From Mycolicibacterium sp. MU0053 (GTDB lineage: Bacteria > Actinomycetota > Actinomycetes > Mycobacteriales > Mycobacteriaceae): DNA of 64,000 bases. The number at the start of each line of letters is the position of its first letter. Within the stretch, counting starts at the first letter, position 1. The DNA lies in contig NZ_OY726397.1 in the NCBI RefSeq assembly GCF_963378095.1, forward strand, positions 868,001 to 932,000, read 5' to 3'. The position numbers were made by a program, and so were the translations under genes. Positions 10,228-21,099 of this stretch are shown here, in pieces. Under the pieces are notes generated by a model. It was not told where the DNA came from. It was given only the letters and a program-made list of their open reading frames with translations, and searched no databases.

Positions 10228-10842
10228 TTACGCAGAGACGGGGCCGCCGAGGCGTCCGTTGGTGGCTTCCCGGATGGCGCGGTCGATGAGCGACAGCGCC
10301 TCCTGCTGGCTCACCGTCTGCTTGTCGACGATCACCGCCCGGCTGACGTCCTCGTCGACCACCCGGAACGCCGCGGTTACGGCCGCGGCGCAGAGTCGAA
10401 CCGTCAGGTCGGAGTCGTCGAGCCGCAGACGATCGGCGATCACGGGGATGAACCCGCGTTCCATCTGGTCGTGCACCATCAGGTACGCGGTACGCAGGGC
10501 GGGGTCGGACGAGGACATGGCGGCGATGCGCATAGCGCTGATCTCGTCCTCGACCTCCTGGGGGGTGAGCGGATGCGCAACGGCGTCGGCGGCCAGGTGA
10601 TCGGCGAGCGACAACTCCAGCGGCCAGCGCTGCAGCATCCCGATGAAGCGGTCCACCGTCCGGGCGAGCACGGGTTCCACGCAACTCTCCTTGGTGCGGA
10701 AGTAGCGCCAGATCGTGCGGGTGGAAAGGCCCGCGGCCGCGGCGATGTCGTCCCCACTGGTGCCGGCCACTCCGCGCTCCCAGAACAACGCGCAGGCATG
10801 CCGCGAGACCGCCAGGCGAGCCTGAGCCTGCTTGTCGTTCAC
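10228..10842 (-). CDS. TetR-family transcriptional regulator
   Basis: This 204-residue protein has an N-terminal TetR helix-turn-helix at about residues 12-58 (ALFWERGVAGTSGDDIAAAAGLS ... TIWRYFRTKESC, split here by a short omission) and a divergent ligand-binding C-terminal domain. It is divergent from the thiolase-like gene and upstream of the S9 peptidase gene on its own strand. Two perfect 15-bp palindromes lie 20-59 bp upstream of its start, which strongly suggests autoregulation and control of the divergent gene. The ligand is unknown, and an acyl-CoA or lipid is plausible from the neighbours. Confidence 0.88.
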   Translation of the reverse strand: MNDKQAQARLAVSRHACALFWERGVAGTSGDDIAAAAGLSTRTIWRYFRTKESCVEPVLARTVDRFIGMLQRWPLELSLADHLAADAVAHPLTPQEVEDEISAMRIAAMSSSDPALRTAYLMVHDQMERGFIPVIADRLRLDDSDLTVRLCAAAVTAAFRVVDEDVSRAVIVDKQTVSQQEALSLIDRAIREATNGRLGGPVSA

Positions 10843-10861
10843 GGGACCACCCCTCCGGTCG

Positions 10862-10901
10862 TGTCACTTAGTGACAGCTACGACTGTGTCACTAAGTGAC
10901 A
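10862..10901. promoter_or_regulatory. Twin TetR-type operators
   Basis: TGTCACTTAGTGACA (10862-10876) and its exact reverse complement TGTCACTAAGTGACA (10887-10901) are 15-bp palindromes with centres 25 bp apart. They lie between the TetR gene and the divergent thiolase-like gene. Their symmetry, spacing and position are typical of a TetR regulator that binds as two dimers. Confidence 0.8.
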
Positions 10902-11090
10902 ACTGCTGTCAAGGTCGAGCAGATATCGCGTCGATTTCAGCTCACTGCGGGCCATCGGTTAGCCTGACGAACTAGTTGCTTCGTGTAACCGTGAGGGTGC
11001 GCAAACCCGGTCTGATTGCGGCGTGTCGGGCCGGGGACGCGCCCGCTCGCGGGAAGTGGGGAGCGCCCGGTGGGAAAGAAGGAGTTGAAC

Positions 11091-12614
11091 ATGGTCGATC
11101 CGCGCACGCCCGTTGTTGTCGGGGTCGGTCAGTTCACCGAGCGCATCGACGACCCCGACTATCGCGGCATGTCCTCGGTGGAGCTCGCGACCGAGGCGGT
11201 GCGCACCGCGCTGGGCGACACCGGCGTCGACCCGACTGCCGTCGCGGCGGCCATCGAGGTGTTCGCCGGTCTGCGGCAGTTCGAGATCTGCACCCCGGCG
11301 CCGGCGCCGCTGGGCGCCTCGGACAACTATGTGCGGTCGGTGGCCGCACGGGTGGGCGCGAACCCGGCGCGCGCGGTGCTCGAGCCAATCGGTGGCAACG
11401 GTCCGCAGAAGTTGATGACCGAGTTTGCCGGCGAGATCGCGGCGGGCGCCATCGAGGTCGCGCTGGTCCTGGGCTCCGAAAACGGCTCCACGCTACGAAC
11501 TTTCGCGAAGCGGGCCGACAAGCCCGACTTCACCGAGAGTGTCGGCGGTCAGCTGGAGGATCGCGGTTACGGCTACGAGCAGTACATGAGCGAGTACACC
11601 GTCAACCATGGTCTGACGGGCGCGCCGGTGCAGTACGGCCTGCTGGACAATGCCCGGCGCGCGCGGCTGGGTCTCGGGGTTGCCGAGTACCGCCGACAGA
11701 TGGCCGAGCTGTTCGCTCCGTTCACCAAAGTCGCTGCCAAGAACCCATTTTCGGCTTCCCCGGTGGAGCGGTCGGTCGAGGAGCTGGCGACGGTCACCGC
11801 CGAGAACCGGATGATCTGCGACCCCTACCCCCGGCTGCTGGTCGCGCGGGATCAGGTCAACCAGGGCGCGGCCGCGGTGCTGATGTCGGTGGCCGCCGCG
11901 CGTCGCCTCGGCGTCCCCGAGGAGAAGTGGGTGTACCTGCGCGGGCATGCCGACCTCATCGAGCAGGACCTGCTGGTGCGCGAGTACCTCGGTACCAGCG
12001 TGTCGGCGGAAATGGCCGTCACGGAGGCCCTTCGGACCGCCGGTATCGACCTCGAGGACGTCGCGACCTTCGACCTGTACAGCTGCTTCCCGTTTCCGGT
12101 GTTCACCGTGTGCGACACCGCCGGCGTGGCGACCGACGATCCCCGCGGCCTGACGCTGACCGGGGGGCTGCCCTTCTTCGGCGGCCCGGGCAACAGTTAC
12201 TCCCTGCACGGGATCGCCGAGACGGTCTGCGAGATGCGGGACAAGCCAGGGCAATTCGGACTGGTCGGCGCCAACGGTGGCGTCATGACCAAGTACTCGG
12301 CGGGTGTCTACTCCACCGAACCCGCCGACTGGGTTCCCGATCGCAGCAAGGATCTGCAGTCGCGGATCGCGGCGCTGCCGGAGGTCGCCGTCACGCGCGA
12401 CGTCAACGAAACCGGGATCATCGAAACCTATTCGGTGCGCTACGACTGGCCGGTACGCACCGGCATCATCATCGGCCGCCTCGACGACGGCAGCCGGTTC
12501 ATGGCGACCAGCACGGATGCCGATCTGGTGGCGCTGTTGAGCGACGGGGATCCGTTGGGGCAGCGGATCGCGGTGACGGCGAACGACGGCACGAATCAGG
12601 CGCGGCTGGCCTAA
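11091..12614 (+). CDS. Thiolase-like acetyl-CoA acetyltransferase family protein
   Basis: This 507-residue protein belongs to the atypical thiolase family annotated as acetyl-CoA acetyltransferase in mycobacteria. Family features include VGVGQFTER near the N-terminus, ATFDLYSCFPFPV, GGLPFFGGPGNSY and a C-terminal region after residue 400 that resembles the family's nucleic-acid-binding-like extension. The usual thiolase cysteine is not obvious, so catalysis cannot be assumed. ATG 11091 has a strong GAAGGAG site upstream, whereas earlier in-frame starts do not. It is divergent from the TetR gene and likely under the same twin operators. It overlaps the convergent monooxygenase gene by 4 bp. 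Confidence 0.8.
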   Translation: MVDPRTPVVVGVGQFTERIDDPDYRGMSSVELATEAVRTALGDTGVDPTAVAAAIEVFAGLRQFEICTPAPAPLGASDNYVRSVAARVGANPARAVLEPIGGNGPQKLMTEFAGEIAAGAIEVALVLGSENGSTLRTFAKRADKPDFTESVGGQLEDRGYGYEQYMSEYTVNHGLTGAPVQYGLLDNARRARLGLGVAEYRRQMAELFAPFTKVAAKNPFSASPVERSVEELATVTAENRMICDPYPRLLVARDQVNQGAAAVLMSVAAARRLGVPEEKWVYLRGHADLIEQDLLVREYLGTSVSAEMAVTEALRTAGIDLEDVATFDLYSCFPFPVFTVCDTAGVATDDPRGLTLTGGLPFFGGPGNSYSLHGIAETVCEMRDKPGQFGLVGANGGVMTKYSAGVYSTEPADWVPDRSKDLQSRIAALPEVAVTRDVNETGIIETYSVRYDWPVRTGIIIGRLDDGSRFMATSTDADLVALLSDGDPLGQRIAVTANDGTNQARLA

Positions 12615-13462
12615 AGGTCAAGCGCCGAAAGCTTTCCGGCCAACCGCTCCACATACGCGGCCACCTCGGCCTCGGGCTTGTCCGGCAGGCCGAACAGCAC
12701 CTCGGTGACGCCGAGCTGCTTCCAGTGTGCGAGCTTGTCGGGGTCGGGCTTGAAGTCCAGCGCCACGATCTGCGGGGCGCCGTCCCGGTCGGCGGCGGCC
12801 CAGGTGTCCTGCAGCAGCTGCACCGGTTCGTCGATGTTGAAGTCGCGCGGGGTGGTGATCCAGCCGTCGGCCGAGCGGGCGATCCACTTGAAGTTCTTCT
12901 CGGTGCCTGCGGCGCCCACCAGCACCGGGATATGGGACTGGATCGGCTTGGGCCAGGCCCAGGACGGCCCGAAGTTCACGAACTCGCCCTCGTAGGACGC
13001 CTCTTCCTCGGTCCACAGCGCACGCATGGCCTCGAGGTACTCGCGCAGCATCGTGCGTCGCCGCGCGGGCGGGACGTTGTGGTCGGCGAGTTCGTCGGTG
13101 TTCCAACCGAATCCGACGCCGAGGGACACCCGGCCGCCGGAGAGGTGATCGAGGGTGGCGATGGTCTTGGCCAGGCTGATGGGGTCGTGCTCGACGGGCA
13201 GCGCCACCGCGGTGGACAGTCGCACCCGGGTGGTCAGGGCGCTGGCGGTGGCCAACGACACCCAGGGATCCAGGGTGCGCATGTAGCGGTCGTCGGGCAG
13301 GGTCTCGTCGCCGGTGGTGGGGTGGGCGGCCTGCCGCTTGATCGGGATGTGGGTGTGCTCGGGCACATAGAACGTGGTGAAGCCGTGCTCATCGGCCAGT
13401 TTGGCCGCCGCCGCCGGGGTGATACCGCGATCGCTGGTGAACAGCACAAGCCCAAAGTCCAT
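12611..13462 (-). CDS. LLM-class F420-dependent oxidoreductase (Rv0953c-like)
   Basis: This 283-residue luciferase-like TIM-barrel protein has the F420-family layout (MDFGLVLFTSDRG at the N-terminus, FYVPEHTHIP, GRVSLGVGFGWNTDEL). In M. tuberculosis the equivalent gene also follows sucCD. Its substrate is unknown. ATG 13462 is preceded by a weak CGGGG. A 14-bp KstR-type operator ends only 9 nt upstream of the start codon, so transcription is likely repressed by KstR. The extended reading frame beyond 13462 is not coding. Confidence 0.87.
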   Translation of the reverse strand: MDFGLVLFTSDRGITPAAAAKLADEHGFTTFYVPEHTHIPIKRQAAHPTTGDETLPDDRYMRTLDPWVSLATASALTTRVRLSTAVALPVEHDPISLAKTIATLDHLSGGRVSLGVGFGWNTDELADHNVPPARRRTMLREYLEAMRALWTEEEASYEGEFVNFGPSWAWPKPIQSHIPVLVGAAGTEKNFKWIARSADGWITTPRDFNIDEPVQLLQDTWAAADRDGAPQIVALDFKPDPDKLAHWKQLGVTEVLFGLPDKPEAEVAAYVERLAGKLSALDL

Positions 13463-13471
13463 GCCCCGAAT

Positions 13472-13485
13472 TAGAACGTGTTCTA
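13472..13485. promoter_or_regulatory. KstR-type operator between divergent monooxygenases
   Basis: TAGAACGTGTTCTA fits the KstR motif TnnAACnnGTTnnA at every defined position and is a palindrome with a GT centre. It lies between the LLM oxidoreductase (start 13462, minus) and the SfnG-like gene (start 13574, plus). KstR is the mycobacterial TetR repressor of cholesterol catabolism genes. That it binds here is inferred from the motif. Confidence 0.65.
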
Positions 13486-13573
13486 GTCCGGATGGCAAGG
13501 ACCCGTCCCACGGGTGCATTCTCGGCGATTTAAATGCGTGACGAGCCGGGCCGGAGGCGGTGTCATCGAAACC

Positions 13574-14704
13574 ATGACCACCGAACGCATCGCCGACCAC
13601 GTCAAGTTCGCCTATTGGGTTCCCAATGTCAGCGGCGGCCTGGTCACCAGCGATATCGAGCAGCGCACCGACTGGAACTACGACTACAACGTCAAGTTGG
13701 CCCAGACCGCGGAGAACAGCGGTTTCGAATACGCGCTGAGCCAGGTGCGGTACGAGGCCAGCTACGGCGCCGAGTACCAGCACGAATCCACCAGCTTCAG
13801 CCTGGCGTTGCTGCTGGCCACCCAGCGCCTCAAGGTCATCGCCGCGGTCCACCCGGGCCTATGGCAGCCGGGCGTGCTGGCCAAACTCGGGGCCACCGCC
13901 GATCAGCTGAGCAAGGGCCGCTTCGCCGTCAACGTCGTCTCGGGGTGGTTCAAGGACGAATTCACCCACCTCGGCGAGCCGTGGCTCGAGCACGACGAGC
14001 GCTACCGCCGCACCGCCGAATTCCTGCAGGTGTTGCGCAAGATCTGGACCGAGGACGACGTGGATTTTCGCGGCGACTTCTACCGCATCCACGACTTCAC
14101 GCTCAAGCCCAAGCCGCTCAACACCGCCGAGCGGCCCAACCCGGAACTGTTCCAGGGCGGCAATTCCACCGCGGCGCGGCGCAACGGCGGCTACTACGCC
14201 GACTGGTACTTCTCCAACGGTAAGGACTACGACGGACTGACCGAACAGCTCGTCGAGGTCCGCGGCCACGCCCGGGACGCGGACCGCGAGGTCAAGTTCG
14301 GCCTCAACGGCTTCATCATCGCCAGGGACACCGAAAAAGAGGCGAAGGAAGTCCTGAAAGAGATCATCGCCAAGGCCAACAAGCCCGCGGTGGAAGGCTT
14401 CCGCGGCGCGGTGCAACAGGCCGGCAACTCGACGAGCGACCAGAAGGGCATGTGGGCCGACTCGTCATTCGAGGACCTGGTCCAGTACAACGACGGCTTC
14501 CGCACCGGTCTGATCGGAACGCCCGAGCAGATTGCCGAGCGCATTGCCGCCTACCGGAAACGCGGCGTCGACCTGATCCTGGGTGGCTTCCTGCACTTTC
14601 AGGAGGAGGTCGAATATTTCGGCGCGAAGGTCCTGCCCTTGGTCCGCGAAATCGAAGCCGGCGAGCAGGATTCGGTCGACGCCCCGGTGTTGATCCCGGC
14701 CTGA
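13574..14704 (+). CDS. sfnG: FMNH2-dependent dimethylsulfone monooxygenase (SfnG-like)
   Basis: This 376-residue luciferase-like monooxygenase matches the SfnG/SsuD group. Typical features are FAYWVPNVSGGLV, the TIM-barrel substrate stretch NVVSGWFKDEF and PELFQGGNSTAARR. SfnG converts dimethylsulfone to methanesulfinate to recover sulfur, using FMNH2 from a separate reductase that is not encoded nearby. ATG 13574 begins the conserved region, while the upstream extension to 13514 is unlike the family. Its divergent partner is another LLM enzyme with a KstR-type operator between them, which is unexpected for a sulfur-scavenging gene. Confidence 0.82.
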   Translation: MTTERIADHVKFAYWVPNVSGGLVTSDIEQRTDWNYDYNVKLAQTAENSGFEYALSQVRYEASYGAEYQHESTSFSLALLLATQRLKVIAAVHPGLWQPGVLAKLGATADQLSKGRFAVNVVSGWFKDEFTHLGEPWLEHDERYRRTAEFLQVLRKIWTEDDVDFRGDFYRIHDFTLKPKPLNTAERPNPELFQGGNSTAARRNGGYYADWYFSNGKDYDGLTEQLVEVRGHARDADREVKFGLNGFIIARDTEKEAKEVLKEIIAKANKPAVEGFRGAVQQAGNSTSDQKGMWADSSFEDLVQYNDGFRTGLIGTPEQIAERIAAYRKRGVDLILGGFLHFQEEVEYFGAKVLPLVREIEAGEQDSVDAPVLIPA

Positions 14705-14867
14705 GCGCACAGACACGGGGGATTGGCGCGTGTTGCGGGCCGCAACGTGCGCTAGCGTGGGTGGTCGAATCGTGGTCAGGGCGCCGGCGCAATCGTGTGT
14801 GGCGACCATCGACCGCGGTCCCACGTAAGCGTCGCGGGGAGTGACGTTCAACGAAACAGGAGAGGTC

Positions 14868-15725
14868 ATGACCTACTCACCAGGCTCACCTGGTAGCTCC
14901 GGCTACCCATCCGCGCAGCCGCCCGGCTCGTACGGCGCACCGGCACCGTTCGGCCAGGCTGCCGAGTCCGGACCGAGCAAGCTGCCGCTGTACCTCTCGG
15001 TCGCGGTTGCCGTGCTCGGTCTCATTGCGTACCTGCTGACCTTCGGCCCGATGTTCACTTTGAGTGCCGAGGTCGGTCCGTTCGTCAGCGAGGTGACCGC
15101 CGGCGGCAGCGGCCTGCCGATTCTGGCGGCGCTGGCCGCGGCGCTGCTGGCCGGCGCCGGCCTGCTGCCGAAGGCGAACAACTACCACGCCGTCGTGGCG
15201 GTGCTGGCCACCCTCGGCGCGCTGCTGGCGCTGTCGGACCTGCTGGGCAAGCCGGACGGCTTCTCGGTCGGCTGGGCCTTCTGGGTCTTCCTGGCCGCCA
15301 CCGTCCTGCAGTCCGTCGCGGCGATCGTCGCGCTGCTGTTCGATTCCGGCCTCATCACCCCACCGGCGCCGCGGCCCCGCTACGACCAGGGCCAGTACGG
15401 CCAGTACGGCCCGCCCGGGGGCTACTACGGCCAGCCCAGCCAGCCGGTCCCCGGCCCCGGCCAGCGGCCCGGCTACCCGTCGCAGTACGGCGGCTACGGT
15501 GGCCCGCAGCAACCGCAGTCGGGCGGCTACGGCGCCCCGCAGGGTGCCCAGCAGCAGGGTGGCTCGCAGCAGGGTTCGCCCACCCCGCCGACCGGATATC
15601 CCACGTTCAGCCCGCCGCCGTCCGTCGGCTCGGGCCCCGCTCAGGGGGGCGGTCCGATCTCGCCGAGCGCCCCCACTCAGCAGGCGCCCACGCAGCCGCC
15701 GTCCAACGGGCCGTCGTCCTCGTAA
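14868..15725 (+). CDS. DUF5336-type proline/glycine-rich membrane protein (Rv0954-like)
   Basis: This 285-residue protein corresponds to the mycobacterial Rv0954 or 34-kDa antigen-like family. A short Gly/Pro/Ser-rich N-terminus precedes four hydrophobic segments between about residues 45 and 170 (YLSVAVAVLGLIAYLLTF, GLPILAALAAALLAGAGLL, AVVAVLATLGALLALSDLL, WVFLAATVLQSVAAIVALLF). A long low-complexity C-terminus rich in Gln, Gly, Tyr and Pro follows. ATG 14868 follows AGGAGAGG. It sits upstream of perM on the same strand, separated by a strong hairpin. An envelope or division role is inferred from its neighbour. Confidence 0.85.
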   Translation: MTYSPGSPGSSGYPSAQPPGSYGAPAPFGQAAESGPSKLPLYLSVAVAVLGLIAYLLTFGPMFTLSAEVGPFVSEVTAGGSGLPILAALAAALLAGAGLLPKANNYHAVVAVLATLGALLALSDLLGKPDGFSVGWAFWVFLAATVLQSVAAIVALLFDSGLITPPAPRPRYDQGQYGQYGPPGGYYGQPSQPVPGPGQRPGYPSQYGGYGGPQQPQSGGYGAPQGAQQQGGSQQGSPTPPTGYPTFSPPPSVGSGPAQGGGPISPSAPTQQAPTQPPSNGPSSS

Positions 15726-15733
15726 CCAGGATT

Positions 15734-15764
15734 GCCCGCACCTAGCCTCGCGCTGGGTGCGGGC
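15734..15764 (+). terminator. Hairpin between the DUF5336 gene and perM
   Basis: A perfect 9-bp stem, GCCCGCACC (15734-15742) with GGTGCGGGC (15756-15764), and a 13-nt loop. It lies 8 bp after the upstream stop codon and 13 bp before the perM start. It lacks a U tract, so attenuation is as likely as full termination. Confidence 0.55.
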
Positions 15765-15777
15765 ATCGTGGACGTGA

Positions 15778-17229
15778 ATGCACGACAACCCCACGGCGGG
15801 CGCGCGCCAGGCACGTGATCTGGTCCGGGTCGCATTCGGCCCGGCCCTCGTCGCATTGGTCGTCATTGCGGCAGTGGTGCTGCTGCAACTGCTGATCGCC
15901 AACAGCGACATGACCGGCGCCTTCGGCGCCATCGCCAGCATGTGGCTCGGCACCCACGGGGTGCCCATTTCCATCGGCGGCCGCGAACTCGGCGTCATGC
16001 CGTTGCTGCCGTTGCTGCTCATGGTGTGGGGCACCGCGCACACCACGGCCGCGGCCACCCACGCCGGGTCGTCCTGGTTCGTCATCCGCTGGGTGGTGGC
16101 GTCCGCGCTCGGTGGCCCCCTCCTGATCGCGGCGATCGCGCTGGCCGTGATCCATGACGCGGCCTCGGTGCTCACCGAACTGCAAACCCCGAGCGCGCTG
16201 CAGGCGTTCACCTCGGTGCTGGCGGTACACGCCGTCGGCGCGCTGATCGGCGTCGGCTCGAAGGTGGGCCGACGCACGCTGGCGTCCTCGCCGGTGCCCG
16301 CGTGGCTCGGCGGCGCGGTGCGGCCGGCCCTGGCCGGCGTGCTGGCCCTGATCGGGCTGTCCGGAGCGGTCACCGCGGCCTCGCTGGTGGTGCACTGGTC
16401 GACCATGCACGACCTGTACGCGATCACCGACTCGCTGTTCGGTCAGCTGAGCCTGACCCTGCTGTCGATCCTCTACATCCCCAACGTGATCATCGGCACC
16501 TCCGCGATCGCGGTCGGATCCAGCGCCCATATCGGCTTCGCGACGTTCAGTTCGTTCACGGTGTTCGGCGGCGACATCCCGGCCGTACCGGTGTTGGCGG
16601 CCGCCCCGGCCCCGCCGCTGGGCCCGGTGTGGGTCGCGCTGTTGATCGTCGGTGCCGCCTCCGGGGTGGCGCTGGGCCAGCAGTGTGCCCGGCGCCCGCT
16701 GCCGCTGGGGCCCGCGTTGGGCAAGCTCGCGGCGGCCGCGTTGTTGGCCGCCGTGATCATGGTTGCGCTCGGGCACGTCGGCGGCGGCGCGCTGGGCAAC
16801 TTCGGCCCGGTCGGGGTGGACCAGACCACGTTCGGTCCGGGCGTCTTCCTGTGGTTCTTCTGCATCGGTGCGCTCACGGTGGCGATGGCGGGCGGGCTGA
16901 CCCGGCGTCCCAAACCCGCGCCGGTGACCGAACCGCTGGCCGAACTCGAGAGCCGCCGGGCCGACCCGGTGACCGAACCGCTGGACACGACCGTGGAGGA
17001 ACCGTTCGAGGAGGAACTGTTCACCGACGACGTCGAGACCAACGCATTCGAACCGTTGCATCCCGACGACGAGGGCGACGACGTGATCGTCATGCCCGAG
17101 CGCGCGCCGGTGCCGGCCGCGGAGCCGACGGGAACCGAGGACCTCCAGGATCTTCCCGACGCCGAGGATCTGTGGGAAGCCGACAACGACGCACCGACCT
17201 CGCATCAGGACCGCGGACCTGCCGACTAA
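15778..17229 (+). CDS. perM: PerM-type integral membrane protein (DUF6350)
   Basis: This 483-residue polytopic protein has about nine hydrophobic segments up to residue 380, then a long acidic cytoplasmic tail. It corresponds to Rv0955 (PerM), an integral membrane protein needed for cell division and persistence in M. tuberculosis. Position between the Rv0954-like gene and purN is conserved. The tail is rich in Glu and Asp and contains the near-duplicate [20 protein letters not shown]. Confidence 0.87.
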   Translation: MHDNPTAGARQARDLVRVAFGPALVALVVIAAVVLLQLLIANSDMTGAFGAIASMWLGTHGVPISIGGRELGVMPLLPLLLMVWGTAHTTAAATHAGSSWFVIRWVVASALGGPLLIAAIALAVIHDAASVLTELQTPSALQAFTSVLAVHAVGALIGVGSKVGRRTLASSPVPAWLGGAVRPALAGVLALIGLSGAVTAASLVVHWSTMHDLYAITDSLFGQLSLTLLSILYIPNVIIGTSAIAVGSSAHIGFATFSSFTVFGGDIPAVPVLAAAPAPPLGPVWVALLIVGAASGVALGQQCARRPLPLGPALGKLAAAALLAAVIMVALGHVGGGALGNFGPVGVDQTTFGPGVFLWFFCIGALTVAMAGGLTRRPKPAPVTEPLAELESRRADPVTEPLDTTVEEPFEEELFTDDVETNAFEPLHPDDEGDDVIVMPERAPVPAAEPTGTEDLQDLPDAEDLWEADNDAPTSHQDRGPAD

Positions 17230-17239
17230 GCTTTCGGCC

Positions 17240-17865
17240 GTGCCGCAACCGTCCGCTGTCCCGCCGAACAACCCGTCCCGGCTGGTGGTGTTGGCGTCGG
17301 GCACCGGTTCGCTGCTGGAGGCGCTGCTGCAGGCGGCGACCGGCGACTATCCGGCGCGCGTGGTCGCGGTCGGGGTGGACCGCGAGTGTCGCGCCACCGA
17401 GATCGCGGCCGCCGCCGGCATCCCGACGTTCTCGGCGCGGGTGCGCGACTATCCCGACCGCGGTGCGTGGGACGCGGCGATCACCGCGGCCGTCGAGCGC
17501 CACGATCCGGATCTGGTGGTCTCCGCCGGCTTCATGAAGATTCTCGGGCCGCAGTTCCTCGCCCGGTTCGACGGCCGGGTGATCAACACCCATCCGGCGC
17601 TGCTGCCGTCATTTCCCGGCGCGCATGCCGTGCACGACGCGCTGACCTACGGCGTGCGCGTGACCGGAACCACCGTTCATCTCGTCGACAGCGGCGTGGA
17701 CACCGGACCGATCCTGGCTCAGGAGACGGTCGAGGTGCTCGAGAGCGACGACGAAGAAACCTTGCACGAACGCATCAAGGTGGTCGAACGACGACTGCTG
17801 GTGGACGTGCTGGCCGCGATGGCAACCCGCGGTGTGACCTGGAGCGGACGAAAGGCAGTATTCGG

Positions 17866-17869
<4 letters not shown>
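17240..17869 (+). CDS. purN: Phosphoribosylglycinamide formyltransferase
   Basis: This 209-residue enzyme transfers a formyl group from 10-formyl-THF to GAR in step three of de novo purine synthesis. The catalytic Asn-His-Asp set is visible in [19 protein letters not shown] and [11 protein letters not shown]. Translation starts at GTG 17240, 10 bp after perM, and the stop overlaps the purH start (ATGA), so the two are translationally coupled. Confidence 0.95.
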
Positions 17870-19443
<1,574 letters not shown>

Positions 19444-19716
19444 TTTGCTTTGCGCGGCGGGCCCCGGCACACATTGCCGGGGTGGGCCGGGCCACTTCGG
19501 CGACCAGTTCGGCCACGGTCATCGGGCCATTGCGGGTCAGGGTGAAAGTGCGCACGTAGCGCAATGCGGTACCGCGAAGCAATGTCGTCATGGCCGGACA
19601 ATGCCAGCGGGCGCCGACAACTTTCCGGTGTCGTTCGCAGCCGGGAACGGCGGTGTGGCGCTCCGGATATCGGGGGACCAGGTGCCCCGTTTTGACCTTC
19701 GTCGTAGCGTGGAGTG

Positions 19717-21099
19717 GTGACTCCACCCAGCAATCTGCCTCGTACCGTCGGTGAACTGCGCGCTTCCGGCCATCAGGAACGCAGCGTCAAGCAGGAACTC
19801 CGGGAGAACCTGCTGGTAGCGCTGGCCGACGGCACCGAAATCTGGCCCGGCATCTTCGGCTTCGAGGACACCGTGTTGCCGCAGGTCGAGCGGGCATTGA
19901 TCGCCGGCCACGACTTCGTGCTGCTCGGCGAGCGCGGCCAGGGCAAGACCCGGTTGCTGCGCTCGCTGGCCAACCTGCTCGACGAGTGGACCCCGGTGAT
20001 CGCCGGCTCCGAACTCGGGGAGCACCCGTACAGCCCCATCACCCCGGAATCGCAGCGGCGCGCCGCCGAGTCCGGCGAGGACCTGCCGATCGAGTGGCGA
20101 CACCGCAGCGAGCGGTACACCGAGAAGCTCGCCACCCCGGACACCAGCGTGGCCGACCTGGTCGGCGACATCGACCCGATCAAGGTCGCCGAGGGCCGCA
20201 GCCTGGGTGACCCCGAGACCATCGCCTACGGGCTGATCCCGCGTTCGCATCGCGGCATCGTCGCGGTCAACGAACTGCCGGACCTGGCCGAGCGCATCCA
20301 GGTCTCGATGCTCAACGTCATGGAGGAACGCGACATCCAGGTGCGTGGGTACACGCTGCGGCTGCCGCTGGACGTCCTGGTGGTGGCCAGCGCCAACCCG
20401 GAGGACTACACCAACCGCGGCCGGATCATCACGCCGCTGAAGGACCGCTTCGGCGCCGAGATCCGCACGCACTACCCGCTGGAACTCGACGCCGAGGTGG
20501 GCGTCATCCGCCAGGAGTCGCACCTGTCGGCGGAGGTGCCCGACTATCTGCTGCAGATCGTCGCGCGGTTCGCCCGCGGGCTGCGCGAATCGAACTCGGT
20601 GGACCAGCGCTCCGGCGTCTCGGCCCGCTTCGCCATCGCCGCCGCCGAGACCGTGGCCGCGTCCGCCCGCCACCGCGGTGCGCTGCTGGGCGAGCAGGAC
20701 CCGGTGGCCCGGGTGGTCGATCTGAGCACCATCGTCGACGTGCTGCGGGGCAAGCTGGAGTTCGAATCCGGGGAGGAGGGCCGTGAGCAGGCGGTGCTCG
20801 AACACCTGCTGCGTCGGGCCACCGCCGACACCGCCCAGCGGCTGCTGGGCGGCCTCGACGTCGGACCGCTCGTGGTCGCGGTGGAGGAGGGCTCGCCGGT
20901 GACCACCGGTGAGCGGGTCAGCGCCAAGGATGTGCTGGCCGCGTTGCCGGACCTGCCCGTGCTCGAGGAGATCGCCGAGCGACTCGGCGCGGAGTCCGAC
21001 GGGCAACGGGCCTCGGCCATCGAGCTGGCGCTGGAGGCCCTGTATCTGGCCAAGCGCATCGACAAGGTGTCCGGCGAGGGTGAAACAGTTTATGGCTAA
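19717..21099 (+). CDS. MoxR/Mg-chelatase-type AAA+ ATPase (Rv0958-like)
   Basis: This is a 460-residue AAA+ ATPase of the magnesium-chelatase ChlI/MoxR class. Walker A is GERGQGKTR near residue 70. The sensor/Walker B region is GIVAVNELPDLAERIQ, and RDIQVRGYTLRLPLDVLVVASANPED (shown in the sequence around 20330) contains the sensor 1 Asn. It is encoded directly before a VWA-domain protein with an 8-bp overlap. Such pairs act as chaperone-like complexes that insert metals or remodel partners, and the target is unknown here. GTG 19714 or 19717 is the start. Confidence 0.88.
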   Translation: MTPPSNLPRTVGELRASGHQERSVKQELRENLLVALADGTEIWPGIFGFEDTVLPQVERALIAGHDFVLLGERGQGKTRLLRSLANLLDEWTPVIAGSELGEHPYSPITPESQRRAAESGEDLPIEWRHRSERYTEKLATPDTSVADLVGDIDPIKVAEGRSLGDPETIAYGLIPRSHRGIVAVNELPDLAERIQVSMLNVMEERDIQVRGYTLRLPLDVLVVASANPEDYTNRGRIITPLKDRFGAEIRTHYPLELDAEVGVIRQESHLSAEVPDYLLQIVARFARGLRESNSVDQRSGVSARFAIAAAETVAASARHRGALLGEQDPVARVVDLSTIVDVLRGKLEFESGEEGREQAVLEHLLRRATADTAQRLLGGLDVGPLVVAVEEGSPVTTGERVSAKDVLAALPDLPVLEEIAERLGAESDGQRASAIELALEALYLAKRIDKVSGEGETVYG

